Source: Papaver somniferum
Lineage: Eukaryota > Streptophyta > Magnoliopsida > Ranunculales > Papaveraceae
Direction of reading: 5' to 3'
Assembly: GCF_003573695.1 (NCBI RefSeq)
Contig: NC_039361.1
Location: 35,219,702 to 35,283,701 of the forward strand
Length of the DNA stretch: 64,000 nucleotides
The notes under the pieces were generated by a model. That model was not told where the DNA came from, made no database searches, and was given only the letters and a program-made list of their open reading frames with translations. Of this stretch, positions 1 through 11,113 are shown piece by piece. The stretch's first letter is position 1. Each line of letters starts with the position of its first letter. Made by a program: the position numbers and the translations under genes.

Positions 1-963
1 TTTAAGGATTTCGTTTGGAAATCTACTCCATTTTATTTTCGGGGATTTTGGTCAGAAATATCCAACTACAAGATTTAATGTACATGTACTTCCTGCCCTA
101 GAAAAACACAAAATACCATATACGACATGTTCTTTATGAATTAAGACTATGCATTTGGCATTCTTTCTTCGCCTTCCCATCTATGTACATATCGGGACAC
201 TATACATGTACTTGTTTCCCTTCTTGAATACAATATTCATAGACGATATGTAATCGACGATTAAATGTTGATAATTAGTATGATGCCTTTTCAGTATGGA
301 TATGAAATTCAAGAAGCTTATAAACAACCTTATGCAGGGTTTTTTAAGATAAGGGGCAACTTTCTTTGGATCTGCTTTGGGACAAAAAAAAATCAGGAAC
401 GACCATGCTTCTAGTCAGATATATGAGTCAAATAAGACCTCAAGTCAGATTCAGATTCCGAATGATCTAAACAAACAAGGTGTTACTCAGGTAACATTGC
501 TAACTTTACTTTTCTAAAAGGGCTTCAAAAACATTGCATGGGAACTTCAAAATAGATTATAGTAACTATCTTCGTCATATAGACACCGAACAATTGGAAA
601 TCTACCCATTCAGTTCAATTTGAACAAAAATCATTCATTTGAAACAAAAACAATGTTCTTCAGAAGAATAAAATGGGCTCAAAGGTTATTGAATAATGAT
701 ACAATTAAAGTCAAAATTAGTAATAGAAAGAAATACTATTCGTCCATTACATATATAGGCCATGGAAATAAAGTATGCAAATAGAAGGATTAAATTTTAG
801 GAGAACAAACTAATCAACAATTAAAAAGAAAACAGGTTTCTGCAACCTTCTTTTGATCTAACTTCCCAAAAAGCGATCTGACGTTATATCTTTAGTGCCA
901 AGATCAATCTACTTCCTTTGTCCGAAGTCGAATACGGGCACATAGAAATGGATTCAAGCATTA
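1..963. other. Gene-free flank downstream of the FKBP-like gene
   Basis: AT-rich sequence with no coding region I can support on either strand. It lies 3' of the FKBP-like gene, which is read on the minus strand, so the part nearest 963 probably includes that gene's 3' UTR. No repeat, RNA gene or transposon terminus was recognised. Confidence 0.4.
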
Positions 964-3900
964 TCATTCGGTGATAGCAACTACTTCGATTTCAAAAACC
1001 AGCCATGCGTCTGGTGGTACACCATATCGGACTGACCCTGTAGAGGCATATCTGAAATACACGGCATACTGATTATATAGCAGAAAAAAAGGTGTATCCT
1101 AATCATTTTTGAGAAGAAATGATACATAAAAGGTAAAGTTAGTGTAAAATTGATGTGCATTACCCCAAAGATGGTGGAACTGTTAGTCTTCTTTTATCAC
1201 CAATGCGCATACTTGAAATATGCAAACAAGGTTGGGCATGAAACGGCTTTCATGTTACACTAGATTTTGTGCCCGTGCTACGCACTAGGCAGACTCGAAA
1301 CCATCCTACGCACCGTGCTTAGGATTTTTTTGATTTGATGTTGCTCGGGTTCGCCTCGCCCCGATGCATGTTTAGGACATTTGATTTGGTATGGCTTGAC
1401 TCAGCTTCGCCCCGTCTCGATGCATGCTTGGCTCAACTTCTCCCCGTCTCGATGCATGCTTGGCTTAGCGGACCCGAAAACCATCCATCATCATCTTTTT
1501 TTTTACCCTTTTAACCGATGTGGCACATAGCCTCCCCCATCGATCATTTTCATTTGGTGCCGTGGGGTGTCGTGCCACCTTGATACTTAGGATTTTTTAT
1601 TTGGTGTGGTTCGGCTTCACCTCGCCCGTTCCAATACATGCTTGCTCGATTTCGCCTCGCCCCGTCCCGATCCATGCTTAGGAATTTTAATTTGGTGTGG
1701 CTCGAATTCGCCTCACACACGCATTGATCTAAGCATAAGTTATGTCAATCATTTATTGAGAACTTATTCTCGGGGAAATCCACAATTAGGTTTTTCATAC
1801 TAAAATGTTACTCCTAGAATATTTGACCAAAATATAGGGGAAATTTGTAGTATCAGCATCAAATCCAACTTTACTATATTTTAAAAAAAAAATTGTTTGG
1901 AAACTTTGAATTGAACATTTCAAAATTCAATTTAGATTTCACATGTCCAATTAATTTAAAAGGATGTTGAGCATGAGGATCCAAATAGACTGTCATAGTG
2001 CTACAATTACACATTTTTACACATTTTTTGAGCATGAGGATCCAAGGCTTAAAAACAACTGATCCTTTTTAAAAAATACTATTATAAAACTCAAAAAATT
2101 AGACTACGTAGCTCTTGGAAATGCTGGTCTCATACCTTTTTAGAGTGTCAAGTTTTGCTAGCCGGACGCGTTACTGCAGATCCGCAACTCATTCCTAATA
2201 TTCTGTTTATTCTTCCTTCATTAGCTTCGATGGATGTCATATCTTCTATCCTAACTTGATGCCAAATCCTTGCAAATGTTTCTATAAGACATCACTGGAA
2301 AATCCAACCATATAAAATGATTAGCATTGGCACTGTCATCAAATACAATTCAAATGCATACATGAAATGGTCCAAACCAATTTAAAATTGTGTATTCTTA
2401 GAACTTCATTAGATATAATGGACGTCGGGAGAGTTATGACCATAGTGGCAATTACCTACATATCAGCTGAAAGACACCAAATAGACTATATGAAAAACCT
2501 TGTACGATGGGGAAGACGGCAATTAAGTGGTTATAACTTGTAAGGTTACCGTGTTTATTATGTTCATTATGGTTGCGAAGATAAATACTTGTCTACAGAT
2601 ATTGTGTTAAACTTGTAACATCTGGATGCGCTAGCTAGGCTGCTAGCCCTTCCATTGTTACAGGATGTCGGTACATATAGGTTGGTAAAGCACACTCGAC
2701 TGCCCCGCAAGAGCCATGTTTCATGCATATGCTTTCATGATAGGTAGGGGGTTCCCAGTTGACCCGGCCTAGTTGAACCTACCTATCTCACACTCATGGC
2801 AACACGAATTAACATTCTAGTATTAGATCAGAAGAAATAATCTAACATAAATTGCAGTCCAGTGCTTAAAAAATAACTGGTATTCAAGACCCTTTATGAG
2901 ATTGTTAGCAGGTTGCATCCCGTAAACAATAAAAAATAATTGGTATTCTAGCCCAACTAAATTAGCAGATTGTGTATGGCGGCTCGTCAGTGAGTATCAA
3001 GAGAACAACTGCAACAAAGACTACAACTTTATTTCATGAAGATATAACTAAAGTAAGTTCTGAAATCCAAATCCTACACACTATTGTTCAGTGCACCCGA
3101 ATCAACTAAAGAGTGTCCACCTTTATCTCGTGAAATCGCAACCATGCATACTCAATGGCACCATATCATTACCATACATCTATTGAGTGCTAGAATACCT
3201 ATTTATTTTTTCTAGACATATTTATTAAATAAAGGGGCTTTTTTATCTATATAATACCTATTACACCACCCATTTCACAAATTAGGCTGAGCATAAATAT
3301 AGGAATGCCATTCAGTTTATAAACCTAGGTTAAACAAACTTAAAAATATGTATTTGTCTACATAGCTTTTCAGAAAAATGACTACTTACTGCGGAAGGAG
3401 GAGAGGTACCATCTTCGGAAGATTTGAGAGCACAGTATTTCCATTTTCATCTTCAACGATCAAAACGTCTTCAGGATTGGCCAAACAACAGATCAAAGGC
3501 AGGGCTGTATAGAGTTGACGTCGTTGTACCATTGAGATCCAAATCATCAACCATGTCGTCGCCAGAATGCATTGGCATTTGTAGAATCGGGATAATTTGA
3601 GTTATTTTTACATAAGTCTACAGCATAGGAGACAAAATAAACAATAATAGATTAATAGTTAAGTCACAAATTGTAGCTAAGAGACGATGTAATAGGGTAT
3701 TCAACCACTTATCCCTTAGAAACCACAGCTACAACACAATCTTCCCTGACTTTAGCTCAATCCAGCTCTCTCTCTAAAACATAAAACAAATATTCATAAG
3801 TTTGTAGGTCTTACAAATTGCGGATGTGCTTGGCATAACTCTATAAAGACCATGGATAGGAATGAAAAAACTAAATTTCTGAACTAATGATTTGTTTCCT

Positions 3901-6900
3901 AATGCAAAATCCAGAGCATAACTCAGACCTTTGGATAATACGATTATGCAAAATGGTGTTAACCAACACCTTCTTGTAAGTTGTTTAATTATCTACTTTT
4001 AAAAGAAAATATACCAAAATTAGTATTCAAATATACATAACGGCATAGCTGAACTTAATAATGCAAAATCCAAAGCATAACTCAGACCTTTGGATAATAT
4101 GTAATACGATTATGCAAAATGGTGTTAACCAACACATCTTCTTGTAAGTTGTTTAACTATCTACTTTTAAAAGTAAATATACCAAAATTAGTATTCAAAT
4201 ATACATAACGGCATAGCTGAACTTAAAAAATATATCACCTGGTGGAGAGAAAAACAGTTTCAAACCTGCACATGGAAAATCTACTGTTTGAACTAATCAT
4301 AATCTAACTTGTATTTCCATCATTTTCTTTCTTGATAAATATTCAAAGCACAACGACATATCACCATATCAGACACATCTACAATTACCTTTTAACAAAA
4401 ATAAAATGACCAATTAACAAAGCAATTGAATGAGATACTATGAATCTGCTGAAGCTTTCACTTGGCCATTTTTCACACTATCTAGTTTCACTTAATGCAA
4501 AAAATAGGAAACCTTATGATATTATAACAATAACACTCTGACAGGAAATTCAATAATATCACGAACCTAATAAAGTTTCAATTCTTCAACAAAATCCGTT
4601 CTTCAACTATCCAAAACACAATAATTTCATAAAAATCAAAACCCCAAACTTCAAACCTGTTATAACATAAGAACCCTATTAAGCCAAATTAGCATATGAA
4701 GAACAGGAAAATCATTAACTTTTCTCAAAAGTAAACTGAAAATAAAACGAAACTACTGATTTATCTTACCAATCAAATCATTCTCTCTTTCTCTCTGACT
4801 ACTCATAGGCATACACAGATCCAAATTCTTGAATAATCTACTTCATTACTTCAAGAAAAGTTTGTGAAACCCTACAGATCCAAATTCTTGAATAATGATT
4901 TTAGGTTATACTGAGTTTTCAATGAAAAAGATGGAACTTCGGTGATTCACAGTCATTAAATTGAACCAAATTGGTCCTAAGCTTTAAACCCTAAAAACCA
5001 AACCTTAAACCCTACCTGCAACCTTCACCACCGCTATTAATGGAACCTTCAAACCTGGTTAGGGATCTGACTGAAGTCATATAGATGAAAGAATAAACAT
5101 TGTTATAATTCACAATATCAAACCGTAAAAAGAAGAACCTAAAATCAACAAAGGAGAATATGCTTCCCTCCAATTATAACCAACAATATGATGCCGTAAA
5201 AAAAGAAGAACCGTAACTGATATTCCCTGTACAATGAAACTGAAGAAGAAACCCTAGCCGAAAACTAATATTGAAGAAGAGAGAAGGAGAACGGAAAGAG
5301 GACTTTTGGGGGTTTTTTCCTCTCGATTTTTTTTGGTTTTTATTTCCGTGATAAATAAACAAATTTCTTTATTTTGCGAAAAAAAAACCTTGTTTTTCTC
5401 TACTCTAAAGAAAAGTGAAAAGAGAAGCAATTCTGTGAGTGGGGGAGGGTCAACAGTTCAACTTGGAGCTTTATGAACCCTAGTTAGCAATTCGGGATTC
5501 GGCAAACGTACGGAACGGCAAACGTACGAGTATTATACGGTTTTGTAAAATCCAGATTCGGTCCAAAATTCGGTCAACGGGACGTGATTCGTCATTAATT
5601 CGGAACGGTATACGTACGTGTATAATTCGATTTATAAATGTGAGTTCGGCTCTGAAAATTCGGTATCTATATATAACAAATAATTTGTATTTATAAGGTC
5701 ATAGACCAATTTTTATGCATATGTGTGAGTTATTTAAGGAAAAAATAAACTCAATATGATGATATTGATAATATATACAACATTAGTTATCCAAAAGGAC
5801 GTCGTATGGTGGTTTAGATGCTTGGTTAGTGAGTTTGAGATCTCTCTCACCTTCACCTTCAAATCTCTTCAGTCGTTTTTGTTTCATAAAAATTACAACA
5901 CGTCTAATATTCGGTCGTGTATGTTCGGGAGGCAGTAAAGCCCAAAAAGTGGAGTCTTTGAAAAGTAAAAGCTAAAGAATTTATGACGAATTAAACGGAC
6001 GTATCATTCGGGATACGTAAAATTCGTGAACGATTCGCGAATAATCCGGGAATGCCACATAATACGCGACTTGGGTTCGGAGTTGCAAACGTACGCGAAT
6101 AAGACGGTAAAATTCGTGATACGGAAAAATTCGCGAATCATTCGCGAATCATTCGCGAACTTACTAACTAGGTTATGAACTTAGGATTTTAAAGGAGTTG
6201 GATGTTTTATAGTTGCATATACGAGTCTTATGTTATATTATAATTTAGATGAAATGTTTGTAATCCATCAGTGCATATACCAATAACCCCGAGCTCCCAT
6301 CCTTTCATGACTTCATTTTTTCCTGTAATAAGTTAAATTTGAAACAGTTTAATCAATCACAATGTATACATTCGAGTATGTCAATATGGCGCAGTAATTA
6401 CCTAAACGGAAAGTCAAAGGGTCGCTGCCAACAGTCGATATATATTGAGAGCCACTGCTCCTTAGTTTCTCGTTGTAATGAGCAGTTACCTGATGATATT
6501 CAAAAGTTACTTCAGTGATATGAATCGTTTATTGTATTTACCTTCCTTTGTGCATTATATATCTCAGCAACTCATGATAATATTCGAGTACGTATACATG
6601 GAAAGAGGTTAGAAAAGTACCGAAGATCCGGGAATAGCTACTTTGGCACTGGTATTGTTTCCCATTGCTAAAAATTCAACTACCAGGCCGGTACCACAAG
6701 GCTTGCTGTGTTCATCATAAGAAAAAATTGTAGAAACATCAATCTACCGAAAACTGAAACTAAGAGATGAGCCAAAAAACACTCAATTCGAATATCATAA
6801 AATGTGTCTAGACAATATGCATAAAAGTTAGCTAATACCATTAAACACGGAATGAAAGTTCATAGCAGGCAAAACACACTTGACAGAAAAGAACTGTTAG

Positions 6901-9900
6901 GTTCTTCCCAAGATCTTCCGACCAATATCATTCAACAATCATAAATCTGTATATGCTTCTTCAGTCTATAAAATAAAATTGTAAAGAGTACACAAATATT
7001 TTCTTACTCATCGATGTGGCCATTTCCAAGATAGGAACCAGCAAGATGTACACTTGCAGTGCCAGTAACTTCAAAAACGACATCCTCCCTAAAATCAATA
7101 TCGACTGAACACGATTCCTTCTTAAACTGCCTAAACGAGCACATGAAAATTGGAGTGTTATTCCCTATTTTACACTGAACTATAGTCCTTGACGTATGTT
7201 CTTCCTTAGTTACACCCAAAGCGGCCTGCAACATCAAAATAAAAATCAAGTTTTATATAACTAATTTAAGATTAAACATGGGTATGCAAGGACTTTAGCA
7301 AAAACTCAATATATTTACCAAAATCATAATTTTTTGTATACCAACCTTAGAAATGTGAAGCTTTCCTAGATCCTTATCAAAAAAGTGGGTATAAGGTTTT
7401 CCTAGTTGCAACTGAATTCATAAGAAGTAGTAGCAAAAATCATTAGACGGAGAAGATTAGAAAATCGAACCCGTGTGCAAGTTCTTACCGACAATAAACA
7501 TAAGTGTTGGAAGTTAAACCAAGATATGGTGATTTGGTTCGTGGATCAACATCATCCGAATGGATCAACTGTTGCGGTTGACACAGTCAAGTTGGATCAA
7601 CAGGAACTGTTGACACGCTGTGCGATATTTGGAAGTTCGACTTAACTAGAAGAGCAAGTTGTGTCGGTTGCCTGTTTTAGAGTTTTACTATGTTTAGAAT
7701 TTCTTTGTATTTCTAGAAGTGTGCTTTATTTAGAGTTTAATTTTATTAGGTAAGTACTTTGAGTGATCATCAAGTTTGTGAGACTATAAGTAGCCATGGG
7801 TTAATGTACACCAAACTGATTATCAATGTAATCGTTTTATTTGCTTCCGCGTGTGCTCTCATCTCTCTTGCTCGATCCTACATTTGGTATCTGAGCAAGG
7901 TGAGAGGAAGAGAGAGGAGAATGAGAAAGAGTCGGAGAAGATAAGAAGTTTTTCGTTTGTGTTAGAGAATTTTTCAAAGAAAAGATTGGGCAAAGTTTTT
8001 TTGAAGGAGCTGTTTTAGGGATTGAGAGTTCGAAAGAAGTTCAAGGTGTGCAAGACGTGCTGCTGTGTTGGTGTGTCTTCATCAAGGTTCGAGAGTTATA
8101 AAAAAAGAGAAAGATGAAGAAGCGATGCTGGCTGCCGTTGTCAGTTTGTTTGAGAGTCTGATTTGCTCTAGTTTCTGGTCATGGGTTTGAAGAAGGTTTA
8201 AAAGTTGGGAGTGTTGCTGAAGATACTAGGGTTTAAGGTATTGTTTTTCATCACCTTAGTAGTACACGTGCGTAACTAGGTTTCTTTGGAAACCAATATT
8301 GCGAACAGTAGGTCATTGTTGGTTGATGGAAACAGCGTTCTGAGAGATCTGGATTTGCGAGGAAAGTGAATAAAGAAAATTGGTTGCGGTTGATTACATA
8401 GAAGAGCTTGGTGATGCTGATTCTCACGGGACAACAGGGAATGGAGTTAGAACTCGGCAGTGAATGGATGATGAAGGTTTTTTGCTGTAATCGGCCATGG
8501 AGTTGGTGCTCATGAGATGATATGTAGAAGTTTGAGTAACAAAACAGGGAGTTATTGCTGTGATTTGATCTTATGGTCGTTGGTTATTAAACCATGGTTG
8601 ATCACGATGTTGATTATAGTGAAAGAGTTGGAGCTGGTGATGAAACACGATGGAAGTCAACAAGGATGGTGACCGTAGTTGGTGATCAGGAAGGATCAAT
8701 GGCTCCAGTAGTTGATTTTATGGCTGGGAAAGAAAATTGTTGTTGTGATCAATGGTGGAGTTACGTAATGATGAATCCAGGGAGCGACGATAAAGTTGAG
8801 TTATGGATGATCGGTTCTGTGAATGTTTAAGACGGAGAAGAACTCGAGATTCTGTGGTGTGACGATGGCAGGGTTAGGAAAGGTGCTATGAGTTTTGGTA
8901 GCCGGTGCTAAAAAAAAAAGGTGTTATTGGAAGATTGTAACAGTCACAGAGGTTACAAAGGCTAACAGTTGCAGGAGAACAGTTACAGAAGAAAGTGTCA
9001 CAGTCAGTGGCAGTAAGTGTTTACGAAAAAGGTTTGTAACAGTGAAAAGTGTGACAGTTTCTGTCAGAGACGTTGCAGAAAGAAGATTTGATGTTGATTG
9101 AGGTAAGAAGCTTTGGGTAAGTGGTTGTTTAAAGACTTAAGTCATTAATTCGAAATCAATGAGGATGGAGGATCAACTGGTATTGCAGTCAAGAAGGATT
9201 GGTACAGTTTGATGTAGGATCAAAGGCATTTCAGTAAAAAAGGACTGGTACGGTTTGATTAAGTTGACTAGAATTCAGAAACTTAGAATGACAAGGTAAG
9301 TTGGGTGGTTATGTTTGAGCTTAAGGGAGGATGGTATCACATTAAGCTCAAACATGGTGATTGAAGAGTTTGTGGCAGAAACTTGGAAGTTTTACAAAGT
9401 GTGGCAGAAGCGTAACAAGAGAAAGATTGTGAGAGAATCTTGTGAAAGAAGTGTGAAAGTTTCGACTCTAACAAGCGTGACTGGAAGAAAAAAATAAAGA
9501 AGACAAGAGAAGAAGAAATACAACAGTAAGGTTGTGAAGTAAGAGAAGTAATGTGTGAGAAGACAACAAAAGGAGGTTAATACCTATGAGTTGTTGTGTT
9601 TGAGACGTCACAAGGTTGTGAGCGTAAAACAAGATTGTAGGCGAGTAAAGTCTACAAGTTGAGTGAAGCAATACCAGTGGGTATTTGGCTAGAGAAGTGA
9701 AGAAATTTCAGGGGTGGAATTTGAAGTGTTGAGCGGAAATCCTGCGAGTGAAGTGGGTAAACAAGTGTTGAGTTTGAGCTACAATGCTCAGTGAAGAAAA
9801 TTTAAGGTGAGCTGTAATGCTCGGTGATGAGTTATTGGTTTTGTGTTTGGTTAGCAAGTTAAATAGAGCACAAAGAGGTGTTTCTAGCTTGTTAAAAATG

Positions 9901-10755
9901 GTGTTCCGCTGCGATGAAGAAGAAAGTGAAAGAAACTTGTGCTGGTTGAGATGGTATGAAGATTGCTATTAAGCAAAATTAGAAGATTGCTTCATTTAGT
10001 TGGTTTGCTGTTTGAGTTTCGTTTTTTAGTTAGTTTGATGTTTGTGCTTTGTTTTTTATTTGAGTTTGAGTTTGATTGACGGAATTCCGGTGTGATCATG
10101 AAGTTGGGATGAGCTATAATCGAGTATCAATGAGTAAGGGTTTATTGGTGGTTTCTTTGAAGAAGAATGAGAAAAGACAAGAACGTGTTAACGTTTATCA
10201 ATGGAGAAGAGGAATAGTAAATGATAAAAGACAAGGACGTACTAACGTCGATCAATGGAAGAAGATGAGGAGTAGAAGAGGGTTACGGAATTCTCGTCGA
10301 ATGATATCTTGGTTTAAGGGAGGGTGTTGGAAGTTAAACCAAGATATGGTGATTTGGTTCGTGGATCAACATCATCCGAATGGATCAACTGCTGCAGTTG
10401 ACGCAGTCAAGTTGGAACAACAGGAACTGTTGACACGCTGTGCGATATTTGGAAGTTCGAGTTAACTAGAAGAGCAAGTTGTGTCGGTTGCCTGTTTTAG
10501 AGTTTTACTATGTTTAGAATTTCTTTGTGTTTCTAGAAGTGTACTTTATTTAGAGTTTGATTTTATTAGGTAAGTACTTTGAGTGATCATCAAGTTTGTG
10601 AGACTATAAGTAGGTTGTTAAGCCATGGGTTAATGTACACCAAACTGATTATCAGTGTAATCGTTTTATTTTCTTCCGCGTGTGCTCTCCTCTCTCTTGC
10701 TCGATCCTACAATAAGAAACAGCGAATAAGAAGAAAACTTACCCCAGAATGCCAT
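964..10755 (-). CDS. Nucleoplasmin-like domain FKBP-type peptidyl-prolyl isomerase (FKBP43/53 type), eight exons, possibly defective
   Basis: Plant proteins of this type are nuclear histone chaperones with an N-terminal nucleoplasmin-like domain and a C-terminal prolyl isomerase domain. The exons I rebuilt, in coding order, are 10755-10743, 7401-7346, 7225-7008, 6705-6621, 6489-6402, 6322-6281, 1211-1164 and 1051-964 (stop TGA at 966-964). Exon 1 is only 13 nt and encodes MAFW plus one base. Exons 2-3 give the nucleoplasmin-like part (GKPYTHFF, RTIVQCKIGNNTPIFMCS, SVHLAGSYLG). Exons 4-8 give the FKBP part (GLVVEFLAMG, VTAHYNEKL, DPLTFRLG, EVMKGWELGVIG, MRIGDKRRLTVPPSLG, PPDAWLVFEIEVV). Two things are odd. 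The long acidic and lysine-rich linker usual in the family is absent. Exons 6 and 7 also do not join in phase with the best GT/AG sites (one base plus one base). The acceptor of exon 2 (CTAG before GAAAACC) was chosen because it keeps the frame. Intron 1 carries an LTR element and intron 6 a MITE. It may be an expressed divergent paralogue or a recent pseudogene. Confidence 0.72.
1260..1720. repeat. Degenerate GC-rich repeat block (TTCGCC..CCCGTCCCGATGCATGCTTGG type)
   Basis: A GC-richer block within AT-rich intergenic DNA just beyond exon 7 of the FKBP-like gene. It contains several imperfect copies of a unit built around TCGCCTCGCCCCG followed by ATGCATGCTTGG or ATGCATGTTTAGG. It opens with GTGCCCGTGCTACGCAC, a phrase common at the ends of plant dispersed repeats, possibly Helitron-derived. 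No coding region was found. The family is unassigned. Confidence 0.45.
3390..3600 (-). other. Exon-like stretch of unknown origin
   Basis: On the minus strand a short reading frame begins MHSGDDMVDDLDLNG. Another frame reads PEDVLIVEDENGNTVL and runs up to a good donor (CAG before TAAGTAG needs a shift, so the site is uncertain). I do not recognise the product. It sits inside the long intron of the FKBP-like gene and 1.5 kb downstream of a 5' UTR-like stretch on the same strand. It could be the first coding exon of an inserted gene fragment or chance. Confidence 0.2.
3901..4226. repeat. Direct tandem duplication, about 160 bp, two copies
   Basis: Two adjacent copies share the block starting AATGCAAAATCC and ending CATAGCTGAACTTA. 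They differ by a few substitutions and small insertions (for example an extra TATGTAA-like segment in the second). It is noncoding and lies in the long intron of the FKBP-like gene. Confidence 0.8.
5479..6172. mobile_element. hAT-like MITE, 694 bp, with 8-bp target-site duplication
   Basis: The element is flanked by TTATGAAC at 5471-5478 and again at 6173-6180, an exact 8-bp direct repeat as made by hAT transposases. Its ends are inverted copies: CCTAGTTAGCAATTCG on the left, and CCTAGTTAGTAAGTTCG on the reverse strand at the right. It encodes no protein and is full of short CpG-bearing motifs (AAACGTACG, ATTCGCGAA). It sits in intron 6 of the FKBP-like gene. Confidence 0.75.
7505..7882 (+). 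repeat. 5' LTR of the intronic LTR element
   Basis: 378 bp, starting TG and ending CA. It is nearly identical to the right LTR apart from a 9-bp length difference after GACTATAAGTAG and a few substitutions. The near-identity points to a fairly recent insertion. Confidence 0.88.
7885..7900 (+). promoter_or_regulatory. tRNA primer-binding site
   Basis: TGGTATCTGAGCAAGG begins two bases after the left LTR. It matches the usual TGGTATCAGAGC primer site (initiator-Met tRNA 3' end) except for one internal base. It fixes the element's orientation as plus. Confidence 0.75.
10325..10711 (+). repeat. 3' LTR of the intronic LTR element
   Basis: 387 bp, preceded by the purine tract AAGGGAGGG (10316-10324) and followed by the ATAAG target duplication. 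It ends only about 30 bp from the splice donor of FKBP exon 1. Confidence 0.88.
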
Positions 10756-10804
10756 TTCTACTGAAGTCTTACCACCTACACTACAGTCTCTTCTTCACGA
10801 GTAA

Positions 10805-10829
10805 CAGTAGGGTTTCTCTTAGGGTTTGT
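10805..10829 (-). promoter_or_regulatory. Telo-box-like AAACCCTA pair upstream of the FKBP-like start codon
   Basis: On the minus strand, AAACCCTAAG and AAACCCTAC occur 50-75 nt upstream of the start ATG at 10755. AAACCCTA elements are common in plant promoters and 5' UTRs of ribosomal and nucleolar genes, which would fit a nuclear histone-chaperone FKBP. The functional role is inferred. Confidence 0.4.
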
Positions 10830-11113
10830 AAAAGAAAGGAGAAAATGTTTGACGTTCTCTTAGTAAAATTAGTCTCATACGACTTTAATAAATAAGGAAA
10901 AACATGAATATTTGACATTAAAATCCTTCCATGTAAGCACTATTGTTTGTAGAAACAGACAGATCCAACTGAATGCCCTATATCGAGAAAAAGATAAAAT
11001 AAACAGGGAACGCTTCTAGTTCAGAAAGTAATATAAATTTGATAGTGCCAATTTTTTTTAATGCATTTTAGTTACTTAAAGACAAAGATTGAAGATATGC
11101 TAAATAAATCAAT

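Larger units (their letters stand above)
1212..6280 (-). other. Very long intron 6 of the FKBP-like gene
   Basis: About 5 kb separates the exon coding EVMKGWELGVIG from the one coding MRIGDKRRLTVPP. The interval holds the GC-rich repeat block at 1260-1720, an exon-like stretch near 3390-3600, a tandem duplication at 3901-4226 and the MITE at 5479-6172. Its expansion looks transposon-driven. The minus strand at about 5400-5000 has a pyrimidine-rich, AGGGTTT-bearing stretch resembling a 5' UTR, so a fragment of another gene may have been inserted here. Nothing I recognise lies in 1730-3380. Confidence 0.4.
7505..10711 (+). mobile_element. Non-autonomous LTR retrotransposon (3.2 kb) in intron 1 of the FKBP-like gene
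   Basis: It has two direct LTRs starting TGTTGGAAGTTAAACC and ending CGATCCTACA, at 7505-7882 and 10325-10711, and a 5-bp target duplication ATAAG at 7500-7504 and 10712-10716. A primer-binding site TGGTATCTGAGCAAGG follows the left LTR, and a purine tract AAGGGAGGG precedes the right one. The 2.4-kb internal region has no gag, protease, reverse transcriptase or integrase, so the element must be moved by another element's proteins (LARD/TRIM-like). The methionine-tRNA-type primer site suggests a Ty1/copia helper. The short ORFs in it are not conserved coding sequence as far as I can see. Confidence 0.88.

Noticed and set aside
2600..2770. GC-richer stretch with possible tRNA-like look
   Set aside because: No cloverleaf with A/B box sequences and a 3' acceptor match could be found by eye.
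10076..10465. 129-codon ORF at the end of the intronic LTR element
   Set aside because: It runs into the 3' LTR, has no domain I recognise and is probably chance in purine-rich DNA.
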